A DNA stretch of 64,000 bases from Phycicoccus avicenniae_A (GCF_050496545.1 NZ_JBNVZV010000015.1:1-64000), one strand, 5' to 3'. Positions 24,766 to 33,075 are shown, counted from the stretch's first letter. Notes: generated from the letters alone by a model not told the origin. A program made the numbers and translations.

Positions 24766-25226
24766 GCACCGCGACCGCCGCCCCGACCGCCGCCGCCGCC
24801 GAGCCGGCCAAGAAGAAGAAGCCGATGCTCGTCATCATCGTCGCGGTCCTGGCGCTCGCCGGCGGTGGCGGCTGGTACTTCCTCAAGGGCTCCTCCGGGG
24901 AGGGCGAGGCCGCCCCCGAGCCCGTCGTCGAGAGCGGCCCCGTCGTCGACCTCGACCCGCTGACCCTCAACCTCGCCGACGGCCGCTACCTCAAGATGGG
25001 GCTCTCGCTCGAGGTGACCGAGGAGGCCGCCGCGGCATCCGAGGAGGGCGTCAGCGGCGCCAAGGCCCGCGACGCCGCCATCACCATCCTCGGCCAGCGC
25101 ACCTACGAGCAGATGCTCGCGCCGAAGACCCGGACGGCGGCCATCAACGCGCTGACCAAGGAGATCGAGAAGCGCTACGACGGCGACGTCATCGACGTCT
25201 ACGTCACCGAGCTCGTGATGCAGTAG
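24762..25226 (+). CDS. fliL: FliL motor-associated membrane protein
   Basis: 154 residues: a lysine patch and single N-terminal membrane helix (KKKPMLVIIVAVLALAGGGG), then an extracellular domain with VVDLDPLTLNLADGRYLKMG and a C-terminal EIEKRYDGDVIDVYVTELVM, all FliL hallmarks. FliL rings the stator and stabilises its active state. Start ATG 24762 overlaps the motB stop. Confidence 0.95.
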   Translation: MSTATAAPTAAAAEPAKKKKPMLVIIVAVLALAGGGGWYFLKGSSGEGEAAPEPVVESGPVVDLDPLTLNLADGRYLKMGLSLEVTEEAAAASEEGVSGAKARDAAITILGQRTYEQMLAPKTRTAAINALTKEIEKRYDGDVIDVYVTELVMQ

Positions 25227-25315
25227 CAGCCCCTCCCGGGGGAGCCGCCGCTCGCCCGGACGACCACCGGGCATCGGCCGAACGGCTGCACCCCGCCCGG
25301 ATCGACGCCGAGGGC

Positions 25316-25342
25316 TCAGGTGGGCACGGGCGGTGCCGATGG
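25316..25342 (+). promoter_or_regulatory. FliA (sigma-28) promoter of fliM operon
   Basis: TCAG (25316-25319), 15 nt, GCCGATGG (25335-25342). It ends 7 bases before GTG 25350, so fliM would have a leaderless mRNA, and the earlier GTG at 25320 would lie inside the promoter and not be transcribed. Confidence 0.8.
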
Positions 25343-25349
25343 GGTGGGC

Positions 25350-26225
25350 GTGACCGTGGAGCCCGCGCCGTACGACTTCCGCAGCCCGGACCGTCTCTCC
25401 CGTCAGCGGGAGCAGGCGCTGCAGGTCGTCGCCGAGACCTATGCACGTCGGGTCTCGACGGTGCTCTCGTCAGTGCTCCGCACCATCGTCACCGCGAAGG
25501 TCGCCGGCCTCGGTCAGCGCACCTACGGGGAGTTCCTCGACAGCATGGCGCGTCCGAGCGTGCTCGGCGCGCTGGCCGTCGAGGGACTCCCCGGCGGTGG
25601 TCACCTCCAGCTCGCGCTCGGCGACGCGATGGGCTTCCTGGACCGGATGCTCGGCGGCTCCGGCACCGGCGAGCAGCCCGAGCGGCCGCTGACCCAGATC
25701 GAGACCGCGCTCGCCGACCAGCTGCTCGGCCAGCTCGCGGCCGAGCTGCCCTTCGCCTTCGCCGTCGTCGGTGACCTGCCGGTCGCGCAGACCGCGCTCG
25801 AGACGACCACCCGCTTCCACCAGATCGCCCGCGGCACCGACCCGGTCGTCACCTTCGAGGTCGAGCTGAGCGTGTTCGAGCGCCCGGTCGCCCTGGCCGG
25901 CTGCCTCACGCTCAGCACCCTCACCCCGATGCTCACGACGCTGGACCGCGTCGCCGAGGACGCCGACGACGCCGCCGGCGAGCGAGCCGCGCAGACCCGC
26001 CGGGTCGTCACCGACCGGCTCGCCCAGGTCGAGGTCGCCGTCCAGGTCGCCTTCCGCGAGGTGACGCTCACCTCCGCGGAGGTCTTCGCGCTGACCGTCG
26101 GCGACCTCGTCCCGCTGCGCCACCGCACCCACGAGCCGCTCCTCGTCTCGGCCGGTGGCGTGCGCGTCGCCCGCGCCACCCCCGGCAGCCACGGCCGCCG
26201 CCTCGCCGTCCAGATCGTCCCCTGA
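25350..26225 (+). CDS. fliM: FliM motor switch protein
   Basis: 291 residues from GTG 25350, chosen because the FliA promoter overlaps the upstream GTG at 25320. PYDFRSPDRLSREQREALQ-type opening, the CheC-like middle (LTQIETALADQLLGQLAAEL) and a C-terminal SpoA domain ending LVSAGGVRVARATPGSHGRR are typical. FliM forms the C-ring with FliG and FliN. The N-terminal CheY-P-binding motif (LSQxEIDALL in enteric FliM) is not present with either start. Confidence 0.93.
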   Translation: MTVEPAPYDFRSPDRLSRQREQALQVVAETYARRVSTVLSSVLRTIVTAKVAGLGQRTYGEFLDSMARPSVLGALAVEGLPGGGHLQLALGDAMGFLDRMLGGSGTGEQPERPLTQIETALADQLLGQLAAELPFAFAVVGDLPVAQTALETTTRFHQIARGTDPVVTFEVELSVFERPVALAGCLTLSTLTPMLTTLDRVAEDADDAAGERAAQTRRVVTDRLAQVEVAVQVAFREVTLTSAEVFALTVGDLVPLRHRTHEPLLVSAGGVRVARATPGSHGRRLAVQIVP

Positions 26226-26247
26226 CCCGACCCACCGAAGGACCCCG

Positions 26248-26649
26248 ATGACCCACGACACCCCGCAGGACCCGTTCGCCACCGAGACCGCGTTCACCGC
26301 GGCCCCGGACGCCGCGTTCGGCGCGAGCGGCCACGACCCGGTGCCGGCCGCGACCCCCGTCGCCGCGCCGGCCGCCGGTGGCGTCGACCCCCGCCGCCTC
26401 CACCTGCTGCGCGAGGTCGAGCTGGGCATCAGCGTCGAGCTCGGGCGCAGCCGGATGACCGTGCGCGAGGTCCTCGGCCTGGCCCCCGGTGCCGTCGTCG
26501 AGCTCGACCGCCCGGCCGGCAGCCCGGTGGACGTCCTCGTCAACGGCACGCTCATGGCCCGCGGCGAGGTCGTCGTCGTCGACGACGAGTACGCCGTCCG
26601 GGTCACCGAGGTCGTCAGCTCCGACCCGTCCGTGGGGCTCGGCGCCTGA
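26248..26649 (+). CDS. fliN: FliN C-ring protein
   Basis: 133 residues. A disordered Ala/Pro-rich stretch of about 48 residues leads to a single SpoA domain: LLREVELGISVELGRSRMTV, then VLGLAPGAVVELDRPAGSPV, VLVNGTLMARGEVVVVDDEY, all typical FliN. FliN forms the lower C-ring and docks FliH-FliI. Start ATG 26248 with GAAGGA upstream; TGATG overlap with fliO. Confidence 0.95.
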   Translation: MTHDTPQDPFATETAFTAAPDAAFGASGHDPVPAATPVAAPAAGGVDPRRLHLLREVELGISVELGRSRMTVREVLGLAPGAVVELDRPAGSPVDVLVNGTLMARGEVVVVDDEYAVRVTEVVSSDPSVGLGA

Positions 26650-27278
26650 TGGACGGATCGCTCATGCTCGCCGGGCTGCGCCTGCTCGTCTCGCTCGGCG
26701 TCGTGCTCACCCTCCTCGTCCTGCTCGCCCGCTGGGCGCGCCGGCGCGGGGTCGGGGGCACCGTCGGCGCGCGCACCGGCGTGGAGATCGAGCTGCTGTC
26801 CCGGCGTGCGCTGAGCCGCGGGTCGGCCGTGCACGTCGTCCGGGTCGGCGAGCAGGTGCTCGTCCTCGGCGTCACCGACCAGCAGGTCGCCGTGCTCCGC
26901 GAGCTCGAGGCGCCCGCGCCGGTCGCCCCGACACTGGCCGTGGTCACGTCCGCCTCCGACGACGCCGACGACGACCGTCCGGCCCCGCCGCCGGAGCGCG
27001 ACTTCGCCACCGTCCTGGCCGCCCGCTCCGCCGAGGCCGAGGCCGAGACCGAGACCGCCCCCCTCACGCTCGTCCCGATGACCCGCGCCGAGCGCCGCGC
27101 GATCGAGCGCAACCACCCGTCGCGGCTGCGCCTGCCCTCGGTGCCCACCGGCGGTCAGCCGCACGGCCCGCACGCGCACGGCCCGCACACCCCCGGGACG
27201 CACGCCGCGGCGCCGACGGGGTGGCCGTGGAACGCGGCGAGCCTCGTCGTCGGCACGCTCAAGGGCGGCCGTGCCTAG
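26649..27278 (+). CDS. fliO: FliO export-gate assembly protein
   Basis: 209 residues. One membrane helix (LRLLVSLGVVLTLLVLLARW) is followed by a small beta domain (IELLSRRALSRGSAVHVVRV, VLVLGVTDQQVAVLREL) common to FliO, then a long variable tail with a His/Gly/Pro run (GQPHGPHAHGPHTPGTHAA). FliO helps FliP form its pentamer. It overlaps fliP by 8 bases. Confidence 0.9.
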   Translation: MDGSLMLAGLRLLVSLGVVLTLLVLLARWARRRGVGGTVGARTGVEIELLSRRALSRGSAVHVVRVGEQVLVLGVTDQQVAVLRELEAPAPVAPTLAVVTSASDDADDDRPAPPPERDFATVLAARSAEAEAETETAPLTLVPMTRAERRAIERNHPSRLRLPSVPTGGQPHGPHAHGPHTPGTHAAAPTGWPWNAASLVVGTLKGGRA

Positions 27279-28077
27279 TCCTCTCTCCCTGCTGCGCCGG
27301 CTGCGCCACCTCGCGCTCCTGGCCGGCGTCCTCCTCCTCACTGTCGGTCCGGGGGCGGCGGTCGCCGCGGCGGCACCCTCGCCGTCGCCGTCGCCGAGCC
27401 CCTCGGCCTCGCCGGGGAACCTCTCGGTGTCGCTCGACGGCGGTGCCGCCCAGCCGAGCCAGACGGTGACGATCATCGTCCTGCTGACCGTGCTGTCCCT
27501 GGCGCCGGCGCTGCTCATCCTGACGACCGCCTTCACGAAGGTCATCGTCGTGCTGTCGCTGACGCGGAACGCGTTGGGCACCACCACGATCCCGCCGAAC
27601 CAGGTGCTCGTGGGACTCGCCCTCTTCCTCAGCATGTTCATCATGGCGCCGGTGCTCTCCCAGATGAACGACCAGGGCGTCCAGCCCTACCTCAAGGGCT
27701 CGATCACCCAGTCGCAGGCCATCGAGCGCACCGTCGAGCCGCTGCGCGACTTCATGGGGAAGCAGACCCGCCCCTCCGAGCTCGCGACGATGGTGAAGCT
27801 GTCCGGCGAGGAGAAGCCGGCCTCGATGGACGACGTGCCCCTCACGACGCTCGTGCCGGCCTTCGTCCTCTCGGAGCTGAAGTCGGCGTTCATCATCGGC
27901 TTCGTCGTCTTCGTGCCGTTCCTCGTCATCGACGTCGTCGTCAGCTCGGTGCTGATGTCGATGGGCATGATGATGCTGCCGCCGGCGCTCATCTCGCTGC
28001 CCTTCAAGCTCCTCCTCTTCGTCATGGTCGACGGCTGGGGCCTGATCGTCACCGCCCTCGTCCAGAGCTACAAGTAG
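27271..28077 (+). CDS. fliP: FliP export-gate core subunit
   Basis: 268 residues. A cleavable signal peptide is followed by a Pro/Ser repeat. The core begins TVTIIVLLTVLSLAPALLIL with ALGTTTIPPNQVLVGLALFL, and the family signature FVLSELKSAFIIGFVVFVPF is complete. FliP with FliQ and FliR forms the helical core of the export gate. GTG start at 27271. Confidence 0.96.
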   Translation: MPSPLSLLRRLRHLALLAGVLLLTVGPGAAVAAAAPSPSPSPSPSASPGNLSVSLDGGAAQPSQTVTIIVLLTVLSLAPALLILTTAFTKVIVVLSLTRNALGTTTIPPNQVLVGLALFLSMFIMAPVLSQMNDQGVQPYLKGSITQSQAIERTVEPLRDFMGKQTRPSELATMVKLSGEEKPASMDDVPLTTLVPAFVLSELKSAFIIGFVVFVPFLVIDVVVSSVLMSMGMMMLPPALISLPFKLLLFVMVDGWGLIVTALVQSYK

Positions 28078-28086
28078 GAGGGCGAC

Positions 28087-28356
28087 GTGACCGACGCCGA
28101 CATCGTGCACATCGGGGTGCAGGCGATGATCGTCAGCGCCAAGCTCGCGCTGCCGGTGCTGCTGACCGCCCTCGCCATCGGGTTCGTCATCTCGCTCTTC
28201 CAGGCCGTCACGCAGGTGCAGGAGGTGACGCTCAGCTTCGTGCCGAAGCTGCTCGGCGTCGCGGTCGTCCTCGTCGTCGCCGGGCACTGGATGCTCGCCG
28301 AGGCGGTGGCCTTCACCCGCAGCATGTTCGCGATGCTGCCGCAGCTGCTCGCCTGA
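28087..28356 (+). CDS. fliQ: FliQ export-gate subunit
   Basis: 89 residues, two membrane helices, exactly the FliQ length. LPVLLTALAIGFVISLFQAV, then TQVQEVTLSFVPKLLGVAVV matches the family (the TQIQE-T--F-PK pattern). GTG 28087 follows a GGAGG in the intergenic 9 bases. Its stop overlaps fliR. Confidence 0.96.
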   Translation: MTDADIVHIGVQAMIVSAKLALPVLLTALAIGFVISLFQAVTQVQEVTLSFVPKLLGVAVVLVVAGHWMLAEAVAFTRSMFAMLPQLLA

Positions 28357-29135
28357 TGACGCTCACGCTCGCCGCGGACACGTACGTCACGATGCTCCTC
28401 GCGACGGTGCGGCTCTCGGCGTTCTTCCTCCTCGCCCCGCCGTTCAGCAGCAAGGCGGTACCGGTGCGAGTCAAGGCCGGTCTGGCGGTTGCGCTCTCGC
28501 TCGCCGTGCTGCCCTCGCTGCGCGGCCAGGCGACCCCGGCCCTCGAGCTGCTGCCGCTCATCGGGGCGACGCTCTACCAGGCGGCGGTCGGGGCGGCGAT
28601 GGGCTTCGTCGTGCTCGCCGCGTTCTCGGTGGTGCAGGCGGCCGGCGAGCTGCTCGACCTCGCGAGCGGCTTCACCCTGGCGAGCCTCTACGACCCGCTC
28701 TCCAACGTCACGAGCAGCATGTTCGGCCGCATCCAGCAGCTGCTCGCGATCACCCTGCTCTTCGCGGCCGGCGGGCACCTGTTCCTCGTGCGCGGCCTCG
28801 TCTCGACCTTCACGGTGGTCCCGCTGCACCCTGTGTCGCTCGGCGACCTCGCGCGGATCGTCACGAAGGACGTCGGCACGCTCCTCGGTGGGGCGCTGCA
28901 GGTGGCGGCGCCGGTGCTCGTCGTGCTCTTCCTCTCCGAGATCGCGCTCGGGATGGTCTCGCGCGCGGTGCCGACGCTCAACATCTTCGCGATCAGCTTC
29001 CCGGTGAAGATCGTGCTCGCCATCAGCTTCGCGGGCGTCGCCTTCGCGATGCTCCCCGGCGTCGTGAGCGGCATCCTCGACCAGGCGGGCAAGGACATGA
29101 CCTCGGTCGCCCGGATGATGGGAGCCGCGGGGTGA
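28356..29135 (+). CDS. fliR: FliR export-gate subunit
   Basis: 259 residues with about six membrane helices. Early PPFSSKAVPVRVKAGLAVAL and AAVGAAMGFVVLAAFSVVQA are typical; the late VPTLNIFAISFPVKIVLAIS matches the P-x-N-x-F-x-x-x-P-x-K pattern. It completes the FliP5-FliQ4-FliR1 gate. ATG 28356 overlaps fliQ stop. Confidence 0.96.
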   Translation: MTLTLAADTYVTMLLATVRLSAFFLLAPPFSSKAVPVRVKAGLAVALSLAVLPSLRGQATPALELLPLIGATLYQAAVGAAMGFVVLAAFSVVQAAGELLDLASGFTLASLYDPLSNVTSSMFGRIQQLLAITLLFAAGGHLFLVRGLVSTFTVVPLHPVSLGDLARIVTKDVGTLLGGALQVAAPVLVVLFLSEIALGMVSRAVPTLNIFAISFPVKIVLAISFAGVAFAMLPGVVSGILDQAGKDMTSVARMMGAAG

Positions 29136-29153
29136 GCGGGCGGTGAGCGGACG

Positions 29154-30263
29154 ATGAGCGACAAGGCCTCGAAGACCGAGAAGCCGACCCCGCAGAAGCT
29201 CAAGAAGGCGCGGCGCGACGGGCAGGTCCCGCGCACCGCCGAGCTGAGCGCGTGGACGGCCGTCCTGCTCGCCTCGGTGCTCCTGCCGCGGCTCGCCCAG
29301 GGGCTCGGCGACCTCTTCGCCGACCTGCTGCACGGCGTGCGCGACGTCATCGCCGACCCGCGCCCCGAGCAGGGCACCTCGCTGATGCGCCAGGCGACGA
29401 CCGACGCCCTCTGGCTGCTCGCGCCGTTCTTCGGCGTCATGGTCGCGGCGGCGCTGGTCAGCAACGCCGCGCAGGGCGGGTTGCGCTTCTACCCCGGCAA
29501 GTTCAAGCCGAACATGAAGGTGCTCAACCCCGGCAAGGGCCTCAAGCAGCTGGTCTCGGCGCACTCGGCGTGGACCTTCGCCAAGACGATGATCAAGTTC
29601 GTCGTCTTCGGCTGGATCGGCTACACCGAGCTGCGGGACGTCGCGACGCTGATGACGAGCTCGGGGGCCTGGTCCCTCGGGGCCGCTGCGGGTGCGGCGG
29701 TCGAGGCGGCGGTGCACGTGCTGCGCGTCGTCGCCGGCGTCGGGCTCGTGCTGGCCGCCGCCGACTACGCCGCCGAGCGACGCCGCATCGGCACCTCCCT
29801 GAAGATGTCGCCGGACGAGGTCAAGCGCGAGCACAAGCAGACCGACGGCGACCCGTTCCTCAAGGGGATGATCCGCGGCAAGCAGCGGGCGATGAGCCGC
29901 AACCGGATGCTCGCCGACCTGTCCTCGGCGGATGTCGTGCTCGTCAACCCGACCCACGTCGCGGTCGCGCTGAAGTACGAACCGGGAAGTGGCGCACCGC
30001 GAGTGGTCGCGCGCGGTGCCGGGGCGGCGGCGGCGCGCATCCGCGAGGAGGCGGCCGAGCTGCGGCTGCCGATGGTCGAGGACGTGCCCCTGGCGCGCAC
30101 CGTGTTCCGGCTCTGCGACATCGGCGAGGAGATCCCCGCCGAGCTGTTCGACGCGGTCGCGGGGGTGTTCGTCTTCGTGGTCGGGCTCAAGCGGCGCGGC
30201 ATCACCGGGGGAGTGCACCGCAACCCCGCCGCCTCGAGGGAGCGCGTCGGTGTCGCCGTCTGA
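29154..30263 (+). CDS. flhB: FlhB export-gate and substrate-switch protein
   Basis: 369 residues. It opens with KTEKPTPQKLKKARRDGQVP, four membrane helices, and the autocleavage site Asn-Pro-Thr-His at residues 265-268 (VLVNPTHVAVALKY). Cleavage between Asn and Pro allows FliK to switch export from rod/hook to filament substrates. The C-terminal LARTVFRLCDIGEEIPAELF follows. ATG 29154 is preceded by GTGAGCGG and lies 18 bases after fliR. Confidence 0.97.
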   Translation: MSDKASKTEKPTPQKLKKARRDGQVPRTAELSAWTAVLLASVLLPRLAQGLGDLFADLLHGVRDVIADPRPEQGTSLMRQATTDALWLLAPFFGVMVAAALVSNAAQGGLRFYPGKFKPNMKVLNPGKGLKQLVSAHSAWTFAKTMIKFVVFGWIGYTELRDVATLMTSSGAWSLGAAAGAAVEAAVHVLRVVAGVGLVLAAADYAAERRRIGTSLKMSPDEVKREHKQTDGDPFLKGMIRGKQRAMSRNRMLADLSSADVVLVNPTHVAVALKYEPGSGAPRVVARGAGAAAARIREEAAELRLPMVEDVPLARTVFRLCDIGEEIPAELFDAVAGVFVFVVGLKRRGITGGVHRNPAASRERVGVAV

Positions 30264-30282
30264 CCGGCCGCCCGCTCCCGCC

Positions 30283-30332
30283 CGAACGTGGGTGAAAACC
30301 GCCGGTATCCCGCAGGCTTTCACCCACATTCG
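30283..30332. repeat. 50-bp imperfect palindrome downstream of flhB
   Basis: CGAACGTGGGTGAAA at one end pairs with TTTCACCCACATTCG at the other (one mismatch in 15 bp); the centre is also partly self-complementary (GCC..GGC). It is AT-richer than its surroundings. It may be a bidirectional terminator or a mobile intergenic palindrome of the REP type. Confidence 0.6.
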
Positions 30333-30346
30333 AGGCGGAGAAGCGC

Positions 30347-30373
30347 TCAGGTCGGGTGCTCGCCTGCCGATGA
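30347..30373 (+). promoter_or_regulatory. FliA (sigma-28) promoter of flhA
   Basis: TCAG (30347-30350), 15 nt, GCCGATGA (30366-30373), 51 bases before flhA ATG; the CTCAGGTC and GATGAGGG flanks match other copies. Confidence 0.82.
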
Positions 30374-30424
30374 GGGTCCCGAGATGACTGCCCACCTCCT
30401 GCGCCGCCGACCCTGCGAGGGACG

Positions 30425-32500
30425 ATGAAGAACGCCCGGATGAGCCAGATCGGTATCCCCGCGGCGGTCGTCGCGGTCGTCGTCCTCATGGTCGTCCCGG
30501 TGCCGAGCATGGTCCTCGACCTGCTCCTCGCGTTCAACCTCACGCTCGCGGTGCTGGTGCTGCTCGTCGCGCTGCGCGTCACCCGCCCGCTCGACTTCGC
30601 GGTCTTCCCGTCGCTGCTGCTGGTCGCGACGTTGTTCCGCCTGGCGCTCAACGTCAGCGCGACCCGTCTGGTCCTCGTCGACGGGTTCGCGGGCAAGGTG
30701 ATCGAGGCCTTCGGTCACGTCGTCGTCGGCAGCTCGATCGTCGTCGGGCTCGTCATCTTCCTCATCCTCGTCGTCATCCAGTTCGTCGTCATCACCAACG
30801 GTGCCGGCCGCGTGGCCGAGGTCGCCGCGCGCTTCACCCTCGACGCCATGCCCGGCAAGCAGATGGCGATCGACGCCGACCTCAACTCGGGGCTCATCGA
30901 CGAGGACCAGGCCCGCCAGCGCCGCGCCGACGTCGCCGCCGAGGCCGACTTCTACGGCGCGATGGACGGTGCCTCGAAGTTCGTCAAGGGCGACGCCATC
31001 GCCGCCATCGTCATCACGCTGGTCAACCTCATCGGCGGGCTCATCATCGGGGTGGCGCAGCGTGGCCAGTCCTTCGGCGACGCCGTCACCACGTACAGCC
31101 TGCTCTCGATCGGCGACGGCCTCGTGTCGCAGATCCCCGCCCTGCTGCTCTCGATGTCGACCGGCATCATCGTCACCCGCGCCGCGACCGACCGGGACAT
31201 GGGCGGCGACATCCTCCACCAGTTCGGCGCCCAGCGCGGGGCCATCCAGCTCGCTGGTGTCGTCATCATGGGCCTGGCGCTCGTGCCGTCGCTGCCCAAG
31301 CTGCCGTTCCTGCTCGTCGGTGGTGGGGCGCTGGTCCTCGCCCGCTCGATGCCCAAGCTCGAGGAGCGCGAGGCCGCGCGCAAGGCGCAGGAGGCCGTCG
31401 AGGCCAAGGACGCCCAGCCCTCGCCGGACAGCCCGCACGTGCTCGCCCAGGAGATCCGGGTCGAGCCGCTCGAGCTCGAGCTGGCCTTCGACCTCATCGG
31501 GCTCGTCGACGCCGACAACGGCGGCGACCTGCTCGGCCGGGTCAAGGCCCTGCGCCGCAAGCTCGCGATGGAGCTCGGCGTCGTCATCCCGCTCGTGCGG
31601 ACCCGCGACAACCTCGACCTGCCCTCGCACACCTACGCGATCCGCGTCCACGGCGTCGAGGTCGCGCGCGGCGAGGCGCCGGCCGGGCACGTGCTCGTCA
31701 TCGGCGACGCGATCAACCACCTCGACGGGACGCCCACGCGCGAGCCGGTGTTCGGCCTCGAGGCCAAGTGGGTCGGGGCGCACCTGCGCGGTCGCGCCGA
31801 GGCCCTCGACGGCACCGTCGTCGACCGCTCGTCGGTCATCACGACCCACCTCGCGGAGACGGTGCGCCGGCACGCCGCGGACCTGCTCGGCCGCGAGGAC
31901 GTCAAGCTCCTCGTCGACGCGGTGCGCGCCACCCACCCGCAGGTCGTCGACGAGCTCACGCCGTCGCCGCTGTCCCTGGGCGAGGTGCAGCGCACCCTCA
32001 AGGGGCTGCTCGCCGAGGGCGTCAACATCCGCGACCTCGTCCGCATCTTCGAGGCGGTCTCGCTCCGGGCCCGGGTCTCGGCCGACCCGGACGGGCTCGT
32101 CGAGGCCGCGCGGCTCGCGCTCGGCCCGGCCATCGCCGCGGCGCACGCCGTCGGGGGCGACCTGCACGTGCTGACCTTCGAGCCGCGCCTCGAGCAGCGG
32201 CTCCTCGAGGCGCTGCGCCCGGGGGAGTCCGGCGCGCAGCTGCTCCTCGACCCGTTCCTCGCCGAGCAGCTCGTCACCGAGGCCGCGCGCGTGTCGAGGG
32301 CGGTGGAGGAGAAGGGCATCCAGCCGGTGCTCGTCTGCGCCCAGCCGCTGCGGCGGGCCGTGCGCCGCCTCATCGAGACCTCCGTGCCGCAGCTCGCGGT
32401 CCTCGCCTACCAGGAGCTCGGCGGCCACCTGCGGCTGACGACGGCCGGGGTCGTCGACGTCACGCCGGCCGGCGTCGAGCCGATGCAGGCGGTGGGCTGA
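30425..32500 (+). CDS. flhA: FlhA export-gate protein
   Basis: 691 residues. The N-terminal half has about eight membrane helices with the FHIPEP-family block (FPSLLLVATLFRLALNVSAT, VVIQFVVITNGAGRVAEVAA, RFTLDAMPGKQMAIDADLNS). The C-terminal cytosolic half forms the docking ring for chaperones (LAFDLIGLVDADNGGDLLGR onward, TPSPLSLGEVQRTLKGLLAE). FlhA is the export-gate proton channel. ATG 30425 after GAGGGAC. Confidence 0.97.
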   Translation: MKNARMSQIGIPAAVVAVVVLMVVPVPSMVLDLLLAFNLTLAVLVLLVALRVTRPLDFAVFPSLLLVATLFRLALNVSATRLVLVDGFAGKVIEAFGHVVVGSSIVVGLVIFLILVVIQFVVITNGAGRVAEVAARFTLDAMPGKQMAIDADLNSGLIDEDQARQRRADVAAEADFYGAMDGASKFVKGDAIAAIVITLVNLIGGLIIGVAQRGQSFGDAVTTYSLLSIGDGLVSQIPALLLSMSTGIIVTRAATDRDMGGDILHQFGAQRGAIQLAGVVIMGLALVPSLPKLPFLLVGGGALVLARSMPKLEEREAARKAQEAVEAKDAQPSPDSPHVLAQEIRVEPLELELAFDLIGLVDADNGGDLLGRVKALRRKLAMELGVVIPLVRTRDNLDLPSHTYAIRVHGVEVARGEAPAGHVLVIGDAINHLDGTPTREPVFGLEAKWVGAHLRGRAEALDGTVVDRSSVITTHLAETVRRHAADLLGREDVKLLVDAVRATHPQVVDELTPSPLSLGEVQRTLKGLLAEGVNIRDLVRIFEAVSLRARVSADPDGLVEAARLALGPAIAAAHAVGGDLHVLTFEPRLEQRLLEALRPGESGAQLLLDPFLAEQLVTEAARVSRAVEEKGIQPVLVCAQPLRRAVRRLIETSVPQLAVLAYQELGGHLRLTTAGVVDVTPAGVEPMQAVG

Positions 32501-32501
32501 C

Positions 32502-32822
32502 GTGGGCCGTCGTGGCGGTGGTGGAGGCAAGGGCAAGGGCGGCACCTCGCCCGAGCGCTTCGGCTTCGGCGCGATGCTCGGCGTGCTGATGTTCGCCCCT
32601 GCCGCGGTGCTCGTGTGGCACGGCAACCTCTCCGTCAACGACGCGATCGTGCGCTTCGGGCTGGCGTGGACGGTCGCCGTCGTCGGGGTGGGGGTCGTGG
32701 TGTCAGCCCTCTCGGCCCCCGCGCCCCGTCCGGCGCCGACCGCAGCCGAGCCGACGCCGCCGCGGCGCGATCCCGAGGAGCCCGCCACCCCGGCCGTCGC
32801 CGAGGAGCCAGCCGCCTCCTGA
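32502..32822 (+). CDS. Small two-helix membrane protein downstream of flhA
   Basis: 106 residues, unknown. A Gly/Lys-rich start is followed by two membrane segments (FGAMLGVLMFAPAAVLVWHG and GLAWTVAVVGVGVVVSALSA) and a Pro/Glu/Ala tail. The GTG start is one base after the flhA stop, so it is co-translated. A motility link is inferred only from position; no family is recognised. Confidence 0.6.
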   Translation: MGRRGGGGGKGKGGTSPERFGFGAMLGVLMFAPAAVLVWHGNLSVNDAIVRFGLAWTVAVVGVGVVVSALSAPAPRPAPTAAEPTPPRRDPEEPATPAVAEEPAAS

Positions 32823-32861
32823 GGGCAGCGGCGGCACATCGGGGACGACGTGCCGCCCGGC

Positions 32862-32867
32862 TAGAGT
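32862..32867 (+). promoter_or_regulatory. Possible -10 box of tRNA-Thr
   Basis: TAGAGT, 27 bases before the tRNA 5' end, fits the actinobacterial TAnnnT -10. No convincing -35 is seen. Confidence 0.35.
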
Positions 32868-32894
32868 GTGTCGCCGTCCGCCTCCCGCGGACCC

Positions 32895-32967
32895 GCTGGC
32901 GTGGCGCAACCGGTAGCGCACCTGTCTTGTAAACAGGGGGTTGGGGGTTCGAGTCCCCCCGCCAGCT
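32895..32967 (+). tRNA. tRNA-Thr (anticodon UGU)
   Basis: Full cloverleaf: acceptor GCTGGCG/CGCCAGC, anticodon stem CCTGT/ACAGG with loop CTTGTAA (anticodon TGT), T-arm GGGGG-TTCGAGT-CCCCC. Length is 73; CCA is not encoded. A tyrosine integrase starts 109 bases downstream, so the 3' half of this gene is the probable attachment site of the island. Confidence 0.96.
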
Positions 32968-33075
32968 CCGTCTCGTGACCTTGTCATATGACCTCCCACC
33001 TGCGAAAATTCCATTGAGCGCGCTCATCATCGAGCGGACAGAGGTGGACAAGAGTGGACGGCACGAGCCAGAGAT

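Larger units (their letters stand above)
30264..30424. other. 161-bp flhB-flhA intergenic region
   Basis: It contains a 50-base near-perfect hairpin (30283-30332) and the FliA promoter for flhA (30347-30373). No gene. Confidence 0.75.
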
